NCBI GenBank assembly: GCA_002749535.1
Contig: MZZL01000388.1
Span: forward strand, 124,001-188,000
DNA: 64,000 nt
Source of the DNA: Apophysomyces variabilis
Lineage: Eukaryota; Mucoromycota; Mucoromycetes; Mucorales; Mucoraceae
Direction of reading: 5' to 3'
This document shows positions 1 through 10,200 of the stretch, piece by piece (position 1 is the first letter of the stretch; every line of letters begins with the position of its first letter). The notes beneath the pieces were generated by a model. It had not been told where the DNA came from and ran no database searches. It saw only the letters and a program-made list of their open reading frames with translations. The position numbers and the translations under genes are program-made.

Positions 1-2
1 AT

Positions 3-68
3 CAAATACAACATGATGAAGACATGTTTGAGGAGGATCCAGGGGCAGAGTATCTTGACGATATGTGA
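3..68 (+). CDS. 3' end of a plus-strand gene (partial)
   Basis: The frame starting at base 3 is open from the window edge to a TGA at 66-68 and encodes about 21 residues. The ending is strongly acidic (HDEDMFEEDPGAEYLDDM). An acidic tail followed directly by A-rich DNA looks like the last codons of a real protein whose body lies to the left of the window. The family cannot be told from so little sequence. The gene would converge with CLPX, with about 180 bases between the two stop codons. Confidence 0.4.
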   Translation, partial: QIQHDEDMFEEDPGAEYLDDM

Positions 69-247
69 TTTGAAGTTGTAATGTATTGTGAAAAGCGAGA
101 CAGAGAAGAAAAAGAGAGAAACACAAAAAGAAGAAAGCGTGACAGAGAGACAGGGGGGAACGAAAGGTTATAGTACAAGAATCGCAACAAGAGCAAAGGG
201 AAAAATGAACAAACAAACGAAACAAACAAAAAAGTAATTAGAAAGTT

Positions 248-2129
248 TTACGCCTGCGACATCTGAAGGACTTCAGAAGGAGCGTCTGTACCATCGTCCT
301 CTGCAATGATCTTGTCGGCCAGATGCTTTTGGTCGTTTCCAAGATAAATCGGCGCCTTCTCCTTATTAACCACCTTGCTATCAATAACAATTTGGGAGAT
401 ATAAGATCCGGGAGCATCATACATAGGGTCTAACAAAAGATTTTCCTGTGCAATTTGGCAATTAAATACAAAGTTCATCATTCACTCTCACGTGTATTTA
501 CCATGATTCTACGCAGTCCACGAGCGCCTGTCTTTTTCTCTAAAGCCTGTTCGGCAATGCACTTCAAGGCACTGTGGCTAAACCGCAGACTGACTTTGCT
601 GAGGTCAAACAAGCCCTGGTATTGTTTCAAAAGGGAATTCTTCGGCTCCGTTAAGACTCGCACAAGGTCATCCACCGTCAATTGGTTCACCGAAGCAAGC
701 ACCGGCAATCGTCCAACAAATTCAGGAATCAATCCGTATTTAACCAGATCTAACCCATGCATATCAGTTGAGACGTGATTTTCTTTTTCAGTCGTTCGCT
801 AGAAATCTAACCTGCTGGTTCAATCAAATCGAGCGGTTGTGCAGTTTCGCTTCTTCCATTGATGCCCTTGGTTTCAATAATTTCTTCCGACGATGATCGT
901 AACATAGCATCAAAACCAATGGACTATATATGCCAGATAATGATGATAAGGAACCAAACATCTTGGTTAATTTAAGTGTATCATGCTTACCCCTCTTGCA
1001 ACACGGCTTTGGACGGTCTTTTCTATACCAATGAAGGCACCACTGAGAATAAACAAGATATTGCTTGTGTCTACGGAATATGTTTCTGACTTTCCTCCGG
1101 TTTGGCTACCAAACGAACCGGCGGAAGGACCTCGTTTCTGTGAAGCACCGGCACCGGATTTGTCTGTCACATTAACAATTGTGCCTTCCAGCATTCGCAG
1201 TAAAGACTGGGAATGATAACAGTAAGACAAAGAAACAAAGCTTCTACACGTATTCATTTCTTACTTGTTGAACACCTTCACCTGAAACATCCTTTGATGC
1301 AGAATGAGAATCTGAACGTCGAGATATCTTGTCAATTTCATCGATAAAGACAATACCCGTCTCTGCTTTCTTCACGTCATAATCACAAGCCTAAAAGAGA
1401 CCAATAATGACCCATTGTTTGAGTGTGTGTCACCTTAGCGAACGATGACAAAAACAAAACTAACCTGTAGTAGACGTTGTATCACCAATTCTACATCTTC
1501 GCCTACGTAACCTGCCTGGGTGAAAGGCGTTGCATCGGACATGGAAAATGGAACTTGTAGCACTTGGGCCAGTGTTTTTGCCAAAAGCGTTTTCCCTGGA
1601 GAGAACAGAAAGAAAAAAGAAATGTTTGTCTTTCAGCCAACCGAACCACAAAACCGTCATATGTTGTCCGACCATGATTTGTTTTCCTCAACCTACCTGA
1701 ACCAGTGGGACCTATCAGTAATACATTGCTCTTGTCGTACACCGTTGTATCCTGTCCACCCTCTTCGGTTTCATAGGACAAGGGCTTATTTTCCATTTCA
1801 TCAGGTGACCGTGAACTGTTGGCTGCTTCCGATGGAGGATTGATCCATGGTCGCCGCTGGGACCCTGAGAATAAAAATGGATTAGTCATTTCTGCCCAGA
1901 AACCTACCACTCAAACCCACGTTTACCATAAGACGAAATTCTTTCAGCAGGAACAAGGTCAGCCCCCACACCTTGGATTGCATTGCTTGCCACATAGTAA
2001 TCCTGCGGCAGAGTTGGATGATGATGCTCTGCATAAGGCCGTTCATCGTTATCTGCCTGATTCGCTTCCTGTTGTCTCCGTTGTTGTAATTGAAGTTGCT
2101 GTTGTTGCTGCTGTTGTTGCTGCTGCTGT

Positions 2130-2161
<32 letters not shown>

Positions 2162-2779
2162 TTGCTGTTGATGTTGGCGAAGCAAATTGGCACGGACTCG
2201 GTTATAGTGATTGAAGATAGCCACGGCCAGGATTTTCTTTGCTCGTTCTTGCCCAATGACATAGTTATCCAAATGCTTCACAAGCTGTATACATCAGAAA
2301 AAGAGAAAAGGTTCAATGAGTTGAAAGAGCTCCATGTTTCTTAATGCGTCCTAGCCCTTTTTTTTCGCTTAGTCAATCCAAATGCTTACCGTGCGAGGAT
2401 CGGAAATCTTGATAGAGTCAAGATAACCCAAAGGTTCTTCAGCAGCTACTGGTCTTAGAGTTCGTCCACCAAATCGACTAACTTCACTGTAGCTTCGGGT
2501 ATGATAACTTGATCGAACTGCCCATGATGAGGCTACTCTGAGATGCAATCCAGAGGACGGCACTAGCATGTATGAAGGAGTGGAAGGATGGGATGTGTAG
2601 ACTACGCCATGGGACTTGGTGTTTATATGTCTCGCATTTCGTTTGGTAGGAACCCATACGGCATCCACAGTCTTGACGACAGAAGAAGAAGAGAGGGGTC
2701 GTGCTAGACAGGTCCTACAGCACAGCGTGGGACGAAGCGACCCACTGCTCATTTTCCATAGACGTAGTTCTGGTAACAT
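248..2779 (-). CDS. CLPX: Mitochondrial ClpX-type AAA+ unfoldase
   Basis: AAA+ unfoldase of the mitochondrial matrix (ClpX/Mcx1 family), which unfolds proteins and remodels some enzymes using ATP. Nine exons keep one frame: 2779-2390, 2284-1927, 1864-1697, 1595-1465, 1390-1265, 1206-991, 923-812, 782-502, 445-248, giving 659 aa. The N-terminus is rich in Arg and Ser and poor in acidic residues, as in a matrix presequence; a second ATG at 2752 is possible. Visible motifs are [14 protein letters not shown], Walker A GPTGSGKTLLA (split by an intron), Walker [12 protein letters not shown], and the ClpX signature [12 protein letters not shown] with GARGLRRIM. No N-terminal zinc-binding domain is seen. 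A poly-Gln run interrupts the region before Walker A. The intron at 783-811 would be only 29 nt; everything else fits the family well. Confidence 0.93.
2098..2175 (-). repeat. CAG/CAA trinucleotide run coding poly-Gln in CLPX
   Basis: Mixed CAG/CAA codons give about 25 consecutive Gln inside exon 2 of the ClpX gene, right after the helix containing [11 protein letters not shown]. The mix of two Gln codons suggests it is less prone to slippage than a pure repeat. ClpX proteins normally have a variable linker here, so the insertion is probably tolerated. Confidence 0.85.
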
Positions 2780-2935
2780 ATCTATTCTTATAAAGGGCAA
2801 AAACAAAGGAGAATCGAGGTTAAGTTAGAAAAGTAGGCAGTATCAAGAAAAGGAAAGGGTAAAGAAGAAAGAAAAACGTAGCGGGTTCGTTCCGCCTTAT
2901 GTCCGCTGATGCTGCTTGAGAGCGGGAGATGCCTG

Positions 2936-3160
2936 TTATGGTAATGGCTTTTCTTTCTCTGGCGCAACCCATTTCGGAGTTATCCATTCTTCAGTTTCTC
3001 CCTTTAGATCTTGCAAGCGATAGGGATCAAATAGGATACGCACACTCAAGAAAAAGGGGGCAAAACCAATACAGTAGAATTCATTAGGAAGCACAGAGAA
3101 GCAAGCTATCTGGTTATTGCAAATAGTATCTTTGACCCTGTTGGGCTTGATGATGGAAGA
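2936..3160 (-). CDS. Possible terminal exon of an unidentified minus-strand gene
   Basis: On the minus strand a frame stays open for about 75 codons from 3160 to a TAA at 2936-2938. It has no ATG and ends with RILFDPYRLQDLKG, then WITPKWVAPEKEKPLP and the stop. The composition of the last 40 residues (W, P, charged) looks like real protein rather than chance. A first exon would have to lie above 3160, and I could not find one with confidence. I do not recognise the family. It would sit just upstream of CLPX on the same strand. Confidence 0.25.
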   Translation of the reverse strand, partial: SSIIKPNRVKDTICNNQIACFSVLPNEFYCIGFAPFFLSVRILFDPYRLQDLKGETEEWITPKWVAPEKEKPLP

Positions 3161-4036
3161 CAGAACCCTATTTCATGCCACAGCAGGCTAGAACATAAAG
3201 GAGAGAGGACTTTCTATAAATCGTAATTGTGATGCATTGCATACAACGTAAAAAGGATTGGAACTAATCCATTTGCTATTGTGTATCAAAGCCCACCCAT
3301 TGAAAGAAACCAATGTGTGCGCTCGTTTTCCCAGTCCCATGGTAACACATATAGAGTCAAGGAGTGCAAGATAGTGAGCAAGATAGACAATCCTCTTTAC
3401 CAGATTATCCAACAGTTCAAGTTCATGCTATGCTTTGGCGCAGTTCAATACTCAGTTGCGTAGCGTTCTATTGGGCGTAGTAACCAATCATACCTTGCTC
3501 ATGAGCCACGAAAAGAACCATCAAGCAAGTCGGAGATCCTGTTATTTGATAACTTACCTTTAGTCATCAAAGCACCAATGGCAATGACGAGTTTTTAGGC
3601 CTTCGGCTTATGCAGTACACCATGCAGAAACAAAATAGTAAATTTCACCTTCCCGCAGACATGTATGCCTTTTGAATTGAAAGCAGCAGCTAATGAAGAT
3701 GATAAAGCAGTTTCTGGCCGTCCATTGACTATGGTATTCTTAATTCCGCCTATGCAACTTGAATTGTGCTCTATTTCATCTCACTCTGTACATAGCGTAC
3801 GTAAATTTATTACGGAATATTTTGGTTTTCATAGCAAACCTCCATTGCTTATTTTCTAGTCAAACCTACTAAATAAGCTTCTTTATCCATTCCATCCTTT
3901 TTCTGTCGGAGGTGCTGAGCGTCAGTATTTAAAATGCAGCTTCCTAACACGGCAAATGGGTTTCACTGAAGATCACGGTTTGCTTTGCAGCCAGCTCCAA
4001 TCAAACACAGTATAGTTTCAGTTGCCAAAGAAGCTC
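3161..4036. other. Intergenic stretch, no supported gene
   Basis: Short open frames occur on both strands, but none shows family motifs, splice-consistent extension or strong codon bias. The last part (about 3880-4036) should hold the promoter and 5' leader of UREF. Confidence 0.5.
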
Positions 4037-4846
4037 ATGGCCTTGCCCTTTGTATCCAATGAGACCAGTAACTGGTTATTGTACATTCTGACCGATTCAG
4101 CGCTTCCAACGGGCGGCTTTGTTGCTTCTTCAGGTCTGGAGGCCTCTTTTCAAGCAGGTTTACTTAGCCCTGCCAAATTGCCTGCATTCGTTACTTCATC
4201 CACCCATGCTTATGCTAGTACGACCAGCTGTTTCGTACGCGCAGGTTACGAAGCACTCGATCAGGACGATCCTATTGCTATGCTGCTAGAAACTGATGGC
4301 CAGTGCAATGCTGTCCAGGTGACCAATGCCGTGGCCCATCGCGCTTCGGTTGCCCAAGGTGTTGCCATGTTGACCCTGTACCTTAAGTGTTTTACCAAAA
4401 TATCCTCCACCGAGAACGCTACCTATACAAGTATAATCCAGCGTTGGAAAAATTTGATCCGTAGCGATCAGACAGAAGGACATTTTCCTGTCTGTTTTGG
4501 TCTCGTCTGTAGAGCACTTGGGGTGGATTTAGGTAAGTTGCGCTTTATTTTAACCGGAAGAAATTATTTTCTCTTTCTCCCATCTGAAACATCCTTTGCT
4601 GTAGAAAACACGTTGCATCTTTGGCTTTATCTTTTTGTTCGCACACTTTATTCTTCCGCCGTTCGATTGAACTTGATTGGACCGTATGAAGCTCAAAAGA
4701 TGTTATTTCAATCACGAGAACCAATCGAGAGCATTACACGCAAAACAAGAACCAAGTCCATAGATAATTGTTGTCAAACAAATCCTTTATTGGACGTTTG
4801 TCAAGGCATGCATGACCGGCTATATTCAAGGCTGTTCAACAGCTGA
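4037..4846 (+). CDS. UREF: Urease accessory protein UreF
   Basis: UreF works with UreD and UreG to load nickel and carbonate into the urease active site. The first ATG that leads into the conserved start is at 4037. An intron at 4533-4604 (72 nt, GTAAGT...TAG) is a multiple of three and can be read through, but the spliced protein (245 aa) matches the family better. Seen motifs are LTDSALPTGGFVASSGLEA near the N-terminus and FPVCFGLVCRALGVDL joined to ENTLHLWLYLFVRTLYSSAV, both typical of UreF. The helix with RLNLIGPYEAQ and a short diverged tail follow. No urease or other accessory gene lies in the window, as expected for a fungus with unlinked urease genes. The frame ends at a TGA at 4844-4846. 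Confidence 0.9.
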   Translation: MALPFVSNETSNWLLYILTDSALPTGGFVASSGLEASFQAGLLSPAKLPAFVTSSTHAYASTTSCFVRAGYEALDQDDPIAMLLETDGQCNAVQVTNAVAHRASVAQGVAMLTLYLKCFTKISSTENATYTSIIQRWKNLIRSDQTEGHFPVCFGLVCRALGVDLGKLRFILTGRNYFLFLPSETSFAVENTLHLWLYLFVRTLYSSAVRLNLIGPYEAQKMLFQSREPIESITRKTRTKSIDNCCQTNPLLDVCQGMHDRLYSRLFNS

Positions 4847-5306
4847 GTGCATGTGTACGTGTGAGTGAAAGAAAACAAGACAAAGTTAGGTCCAGGTTTA
4901 GAGAGAAAGGCTTTTATTTTTTTTGTACTATGACTATTTGAATTCTTTATATGTATTGCTAAAGCATGCGTGTTGATCGCCTTTCTCACACGAATTGCCT
5001 TTCCTATTCCATCCAAGCTATAGAAGTGGACCATTCTATGTCTTCTTCTGTTTTTCTCTTGTTGTTGTACAGGAACAGCGGATAAATAGGCTATGTTCGT
5101 TTCTTTACTCTCTTTGAAAGGAATAATAAACAATATTTAGTTCTTTTTGAATATTTTTTTTGTTTGTTTACAGAGAAGACAAGAAGAGTATCATTGAACG
5201 ACTTCATCATATCCTTGGTTTCTTGCTGTTTTCCGTAAGAGTAATTCCTTGATTAAAAAAAAGGAAGGGGAAAAGAGTAAATGATATTGGTTTCCAAGTT
5301 GCCTTT
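4847..5306. other. Intergenic, 3' flanks of UREF and the next gene
   Basis: AT-rich DNA between convergent stop codons, with homopolymer T/A runs and no supported gene. Confidence 0.5.
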
Positions 5307-5537
5307 TTAGTTATTTACTTCAATCTGTCCCGCATCAACAAAGGTAGGCATTTTTTCAGAACCTGTTGGTGTAGCAATCTTGGATATTCTTCGGTTGCCT
5401 TCAATGAACGTTGCACCGAGTTCTTTGAGGGCTGCTATTCGATCTTGACCATGAGGCATTGGACTTGGTGAAATCCTATCTGTATGATCGGATGATGTTG
5501 GTGAATTATCGTTATTTTTATTAGGCTCGTCATCCAT
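5307..5537 (-). CDS. Small acidic hypothetical protein (76 aa)
   Basis: An ATG at 5537 opens 76 codons to a TAA at 5307. The protein starts with a disordered segment rich in Asp, Asn, Ser and Pro and then has a more ordered half (DRIAALKELGATFIEGNRR) ending PTFVDAGQIEVNN. The same frame continues upstream to about 5762 without a stop, so a longer N-terminus with a basic, Phe-rich presequence-like segment is possible. I do not recognise the family. The alternation of a polar tail and an amphipathic helix suggests a real small protein, but there is no independent proof of expression. Confidence 0.4.
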   Translation of the reverse strand: MDDEPNKNNDNSPTSSDHTDRISPSPMPHGQDRIAALKELGATFIEGNRRISKIATPTGSEKMPTFVDAGQIEVNN

Positions 5538-5781
5538 AGTGTCTTCAGTGTTTGTGTTGGAAAGAGAAGAGAAACGCAAGATAGTCACGCGGCAACAGCC
5601 GGCTGCATAAAAGAAAGAAAAAGGCGTGGCTGCGAATGTGTGTGATTTTTGAGGCGGAGAGAAATGACCAAATAAGGGATGGAAAAAAGCGATTTTGTGG
5701 AACAAGAAAAAGTAGAAAATCCAGTCTCTCTTAGGAGCAAAACCCCACCTCGTTATCCCCACCTCAGGACATCCGTCTTAA

Positions 5782-6038
5782 GTACTTTATCTCCACAAAC
5801 TAAAATGTCATCGAGCAAATTCACTTGGCGCATTTTGGAAACTGGGCTCGACGCTAACATATCATACTAATTGTCCTGTTATAAGACTTCGAATTGACCA
5901 CTTTTACATACCTGTCAAAAAACTGACAACCCTACCCATCTTCCCACCAAGCCAATGCCAGATGGATGTATAAATCTCAATTCCAAAGGCCTGCGACTTC
6001 AATTTTCGTAGTTTGCGAAATTGTTTTTGGGAAATACT
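5782..6038 (-). repeat. Dispersed 258-bp repeat, copy A (inverted relative to copies B and C)
   Basis: Read on the minus strand, this segment matches 11216-11473 almost base for base; I estimate well above 90% identity over the full length. The match ends sharply at AGTAT on one side and AGTAC on the other. The ends are imperfect inverted repeats of each other (a shared TATCTCC[A]CAAA-like core), which suggests a small non-autonomous DNA element. No coding capacity is evident. Copies A and B face each other across about 5.2 kb. Confidence 0.85.
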
Positions 6039-6308
6039 GTGAAGGTTGTATTACAAACGCAAAACCTCTTAAACCTTCTTTCCCTCACTCCATGGGAAAG
6101 GTGGGATAACTAGTGTTGCATTCCGCAATCAATTATCGAATAAAAATCCAATCATTCCATGCAATAACATGCAATCACGCAAGAAAGCAATTAACTCCAT
6201 ACATATATGCATAGATGTATAAAGAAAACTCCATGCTTACGATGTCCATAAGGGCTCCATTGGGTAAATCCAACAAAAAGTATTTACATTGTTTGACATG
6301 CTGTTATT

Positions 6309-7792
6309 TTACAATTGACATAAATTCAGGCAGAGATATAGATCGAAATAGTATCTTTGCATAGAGTAACCTTTACAATTAGATATTAGCAAAAAGTGGA
6401 ACAAGAAAATTAGAGCAGTAAAAATTTCAGGCTTTTTCTTCCTCAAAAAGTTGTGAATGAAATTTTGGAATTTGTGTGATTAGATGGTGTCTATCAGAAC
6501 AATATATAAACCATCCTTATTTTCGACAGCACATATTTTTCTTTTATTTTCTTACCTTATCTCAGCCACTGTCTTTTCCATTTCTACATTGGGATGCGGC
6601 AAATAACGAAACCGGCTATGGTCAGGTTCATATGTACCTTTAGTATCAGAATTGACAGCAGATATCAAAAAGATATCCACATGGGATTCCGGAAAACGTT
6701 TATCGAGTTTTACTAATAATTGCGTTTAGATCCGCTGGCTATTGTTGAAATCAAACCTTACATTGAACAATAGCCGATGCCTGCCGCCGTGCTTTCGATA
6801 GTTTTCCTTGCTGTTGTTTTTCTATGGCCAATTGTCTATATTTTTCCATTTCATCCCACAAAGGCTGAGGTATATCAACAGAGAGATATAAGCTGATGGA
6901 CGTAAATTCATCCATGTCGTATTGGATGATATGGCTGTGTCCTTCTTGATTAAAACATTCTATCCTTTTCTTTGTTATCTGTAACATACTTTGGCAATTC
7001 CGAGATCCATTGCAGTATAAATTCCCGACGGTAATAAAAAGAGACCGAGAATCGCTCGGCTTTGTCTGCTGACTCGAAATCGTCCGTTGATTCAACATCG
7101 CTCATCAGGAGATCAACTGTTTCCGTCTGTCCAGTTTTCTCATCAGACACGTCTCCCTTGGGTTGTGAAGGACCAGGAGATGGCACGAACTAATCATTAT
7201 TCCCAATCCATAGGTATCAAACAATGCAAATTTCCTATCATACTTGTATACCTCTGGAGAATCCAATACATAATGATTGGTATAGACGGGTGGTGCTGGT
7301 GCAGGAGAACTCTGGTCAATGCTTGCAGCCTAAGAGAGAATCAGCAATTATAAAAAAGGAATCCAAAACAAGCAATAATTATACTTTACTTTTTCCAATT
7401 TGGTCTGTAGGCTTAATAGCCAAGTCAAAAGACATCTGGAATCAACGATGTTCCATTGCGTAGGTAGCCAAGCAGGGCTTTTGTCGAAGCGATCATCGAT
7501 GACGATAATGTCAGGAGGAGCTGCGTAATCATTGGAGTTAAAGATGACCTGACCTTGTTCAAGAAATGTTACAGTGATCGGATCAAACAATAGAGAAGGA
7601 AAAGCATGCTCGTGTATCCTTACATTGTAGTCGTTGATCGCCTCCATAAAGAATGAATAGATCTAATCGATCATTTTGGAAAGGGAGTTTTGCCCCATAG
7701 TGGTAATTAGATGTTTCTTCTTTTGTTAACTCCAGAGTTAATGGTCTGTGATCTTTGAAATACTGTATTGCTTTGGCAACATGAGTGTACAT
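6309..7792 (-). CDS. BABAM2: BRE/BABAM2-like UEV-domain protein
   Basis: BRE (BABAM2) is a scaffold of the BRISC and BRCA1-A K63-deubiquitinase complexes and has catalytically dead UEV (E2-like) folds. Seven exons keep frame: 7792-7624, 7553-7390, 7329-7252, 7189-6990, 6934-6762, 6712-6556, 6354-6309 (328 aa; human BRE is about 383). Matches in order are DLFILYGG followed by QVIFNSNDYAAPPDIIVIDD (compare human IIFNAQYPELPPDFIF), WNIVDSRCLLTWLL, and after an acidic linker YYRREFILQWISELPN with HIIQYDMDEFTSIS. The spacing of this last block equals human BRE residue for residue. The C-terminal block KLDKRFPESHVDIFLISAV follows. The 5' end is uncertain: the frame is open to 7864, and an extra exon further upstream (an ATG at 7969) is possible. 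No catalytic partner (BRCC36) is nearby. Confidence 0.75.
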
Positions 7793-8632
7793 TCGTGGGA
7801 TAAGGGGGTTGTATCTGGTGAAACACAATGTTTGTCTTCTCAGGGTAAGCCCTTTTGAGGTCACACAATGCGGAAACTTAATTTACATCGCATTAACTCA
7901 TCCGACGTTTCCGAAGAGTTTAGAAACAGATGGACCATGCTGCGGTATAACATCATCTAGAAAACTCATATTGGCCAACCATATTATCCCAGGTTACTCT
8001 CCATAGTAGCTTATGGCATGCAATAGCATACTGCAAGGTAGATTATTCCTATATGAAGAAGAACCGGGGGATCGTCAAACACATGATTGGGAATTGATAA
8101 GGTGACATTTTCAAACGCCTAACAATTCAAAACTTCTTGATATCATGGTCAAGGCGTCGCGTGTAACACAATATATAGAATTTATCCTCTTCGTTCCTTT
8201 GTCTAAATGAAAAACCCAAAGGGAGCGAAAGAAAAAAGGTAATTGGACACAAAGAAAAGGTTTATGTTTTCTTTCTTCTCCCATACCATCATTAATCTAG
8301 AAATGTCAATAGCTTCATATCCCGCTTCCGAAGTTTTAAATTAAGCATAGCTTACGTTTCTCCATCCATAGCGATGATAAGGCATATCTTGTTCGTCAAG
8401 ATGGGGTCATAATGGAATGCAATAAAATTGGCTGACAAGCTTTTCATGTAAATTATAGAGATAATGCAAAGGAAGAAAATAAGAAAGAAGCAAACAAAGA
8501 AATGACTCATAATAGACAAGGAACAAAATGGTAATGAACACGGCTTTTTTGTATATACAAGGGTAGAGGAAACAGATCCGTAACCAGACAATGCTGCGTC
8601 TTGATTGCTGCGGACAACGATGAAATAGTCGA

Positions 8633-8847
8633 TCATTTAAGCAATGGACAAGAATCTCGTTGATGGCCATATTTTCCACACCATGAGCTGTTATGAGATG
8701 CCATTACGAATTATTTACTCAGGATAAGGGAGGAAGCATTGTTGAAACGTACCATTGACCGCCCGAGGTGTTGATGTCTCGTACACCGTTGAGAGGAAGG
8801 TCGGAGGAGGAGGAAAAGCAGTAAGAGGAGCAATGAGTATAAGCCAT
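8633..8847 (-). CDS. Putative 49-aa zinc-knuckle microprotein
   Basis: Two exons, 8847-8753 and 8687-8633, joined over a 65-nt GT-AG intron, encode 49 residues. The join creates a perfect CCHC zinc knuckle, CSWCGKYGHQRDSC (C-x2-C-x4-H-x4-C), which neither exon has alone. The stop comes four codons after the motif. The N-terminal half is Ser-rich with two more Cys. A TATA-like box lies 54-62 bases upstream of the ATG. Zinc knuckles bind single-stranded nucleic acid; alone they say little about role. Additional exons past the stop would need a different splice, so the protein could also be a fragment of a larger gene. Confidence 0.4.
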
Positions 8848-8899
8848 GGTATGTTGTGTGCAGAGAGGATACAATTTGGATGGTTTCGCAAAATCGCCT

Positions 8900-9229
8900 C
8901 TATTTATACGCTGGACTGCAAAAAAACCTTCTTTTTTTTGTGTATGGTTGCTTACTTTCTTTGAACATGTATTGGCAACAACCAAGCTTAAACAAAACTT
9001 TAACCTTTCCCATCTGTAAATAGAAGACGCGAGAGACTTCGATATTCGCTCGAAGAAGACGTGCTACAGGTTTATTGGTGACAGTTGCCTTTTCCGCTTT
9101 CTTAACTACAGCTATCCGTGATGGTTTCATATGTCGCTTGTGTAGCACCCGAGTTTTCAGCGGAGAAGGTCCCATCGCCCACTCCTTGTTTTTGTGGGTT
9201 GCAACATGAATAAACTTTGAGAAGGACAT
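8900..9229 (-). CDS. Small basic hypothetical protein
   Basis: An ATG at 9229 opens a frame of 109 codons. The first 80 residues are basic and lack acidic clusters (for example KPSRIAVVKKAEKATVTN), as in small mitochondrial or ribosome-associated proteins. The last 25 codons run through a T/A-rich stretch and the TATA-like box of the next gene, so the true end may be at a splice donor near 8960. I do not recognise a family, and it may not be a gene. Confidence 0.3.
   Translation of the reverse strand: MSFSKFIHVATHKNKEWAMGPSPLKTRVLHKRHMKPSRIAVVKKAEKATVTNKPVARLLRANIEVSRVFYLQMGKVKVLFKLGCCQYMFKESKQPYTKKRRFFCSPAYK
8901..8909 (-). promoter_or_regulatory. TATA box upstream of the zinc-knuckle ORF
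   Basis: On the minus strand the sequence reads TATAAATAG, about 55 bases before the ATG at 8847, a spacing that places transcription start roughly 20-30 bases before the ATG. It lies within the 3' part of the neighbouring small ORF. Confidence 0.4.
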
Positions 9230-9418
9230 GCTGCGGGTGGAAAATACCGGTTGATTAGTAAACAGTGCCCGGATAAAGTATGTCGTCAGAAAGAAATAGA
9301 TAAAAACCGATTATCTTGATCAATGCAGGTCAGAAACATGTACAAAATAGTGTGGAAGTCTGCTATGGTTTTCAAATGTGGAACCTACCTTTGTCTATTT
9401 TTCAGTTCGATAACTATG

Positions 9419-10200
9419 TCAATGTTCATGTAGTTGTATAAACATGAACAACGCTACCAGCAGTGAGAGGCAGGCAAAAGCGCTGAAGATCATGAAACCC
9501 AAGCTAGATGGAAAGTAACCCTTGGAGATGGCGACTTGTGCATGGAAATACCGTGCAAGAGCAAGATAAAATAGCAGCATACCAAGTGTGATAAATAAAC
9601 ATCCAAAGATTTGGCCATAGATCGCAAGAGAAGGTTTGGGTAGGCCTGAGTATATTTGGACAATCCCTGTACGAGAGCAGTCATCCGTATATGTTTTTGC
9701 GTGGGTGTGTGTGAATCGGCTAACAACACAAAAAAGAAACCTTAAAAGCCTACCTATACCAGCACCAGCAAGCAGCATTGTAGTACGACACCAAGCTAGA
9801 AACGTCCGCTCATTGGCTAAAAATAAAGAAAAATAAGCAACGAAGTGTATGTGCGCGAAAGTTACTTGATAGCCATCTAAGTTAGTATCTTATTCCGAGA
9901 GGTTGTACAAAAGAACAGCAAATAGGATCCTTGTATCGCCTCCTTTTTATTTTACTCTACTCATATCTTTCTCAGGTATTTACCTAGTTGATCGCGTGCC
10001 TGATTGTTCGTATTTTTCACCATCCGGGAAAACGTGCAGAGAGAAAGAAACGACTGTATTTGAACTTCCCACGCAGACACTCCATCTTGGTGTGGTAGAC
10101 TCTTCCCGGAGTCAACCAATATCGTTGCAGATCCACTTGTGCGGGTGGGTGAACTACTGGTTCCTGGTGAAAGCGGAGGAGAAGTCTGGACAGTTACCAT
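9419..10200 (-). CDS. DUF202-domain membrane protein
   Basis: Small integral membrane protein of the DUF202 (YidH-like) family, known in fungi but of unclear function; the fold is related to the transmembrane part of VTC proteins. Three exons keep frame: 10200-9984, 9816-9754, 9666-9419 (175 aa). The family signature is assembled across the first splice as ARDQL-ANERTFLAWCRTTM. It is followed by three predicted membrane helices (LLAGAGIGIVQIY, IFGCLFITLGMLLFYLALA, MIFSAFACLSLLVALFMF). The N-terminal 60 residues are Ser/Thr/Pro-rich and probably cytosolic. The start at 10200 is the only in-frame ATG before the signature. Confidence 0.82.
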
